NCBI GenBank assembly: GCA_964526505.1
Contig: CAZGJC010000042.1
Location: 1 to 12,469 of the forward strand
Length of the DNA: 12,469 nt
Direction: 5' to 3'
From: SVTX01 sp964526505
GTDB taxonomy: Bacteria; Bacillota; Clostridia; Oscillospirales; CAG-272
Positions 12,463-12,469 of the stretch are shown in pieces. Positions within the stretch are counted from its first letter, which is position 1. Every line of letters starts with the position of its first letter. The translations under genes and the position numbers were made by a program. Below the pieces are notes generated by a model. That model had not been told where the DNA came from and made no database searches. It worked only from the letters and a program-made list of their open reading frames with translations.

Positions 12463-12469
12463 TCCGTAG

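Overview
The window looks like part of the virion-structure module of a tailed bacteriophage or prophage, probably podovirus-like with a Firmicutes/Clostridia-type host. The basis is an all-minus-strand gene block, strong AGGAGG-type Shine-Dalgarno sites, a scaffolding-like protein, and two large Gly/Ser/Thr-rich putative internal virion proteins, one with an ADP-ribosyltransferase (ART) domain and a C-terminal half like phage large polyvalent proteins. The host call is inference; no integrase, tRNA, attachment site or host gene is visible.

Reading in the direction of transcription (right to left): 12469-11744 is a gene-free region packed with palindromes. It holds an AT-rich direct repeat, a family of CTTTCTG stem-loops, and nested hairpin units bounded by AAGGGGAGG/CCTCCCCTT. 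Then come a 788-aa virion-type protein (11743-9377), a 2640-aa giant protein (9317-1395), a small zinc-ribbon gene with its own promoter and terminator (1297-1127), a 43-aa ORF (1039-908) and a scaffolding-like protein (885-43). A further CTTTCTG hairpin follows the scaffold stop. The major capsid gene would be expected beyond the left edge.

The most unusual feature is inside the giant gene. Directly after the ART domain, positions 6385-4832 carry three tandem ORFs in the +1 frame, each with its own Shine-Dalgarno site and ATG. They encode paralogous proteins of 121, 110 and 280 aa with a CxxC...C...C putative zinc-binding motif. The giant frame stays open through all of it as a hydrophilic, disorder-like linker. 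Differences between the duplicated copies are milder in the small frame, which suggests that the small frame is the constrained one. This is a candidate overprinted gene array inside a virion protein.

A plausible overall picture, which is inference: the scaffold builds the prohead, the 788-aa and 2640-aa proteins are packaged and ejected into the host, the ART domain may modify a host target, and the overprinted zinc-finger proteins are made separately in the infected cell. The zinc-ribbon cassette resembles a moron.
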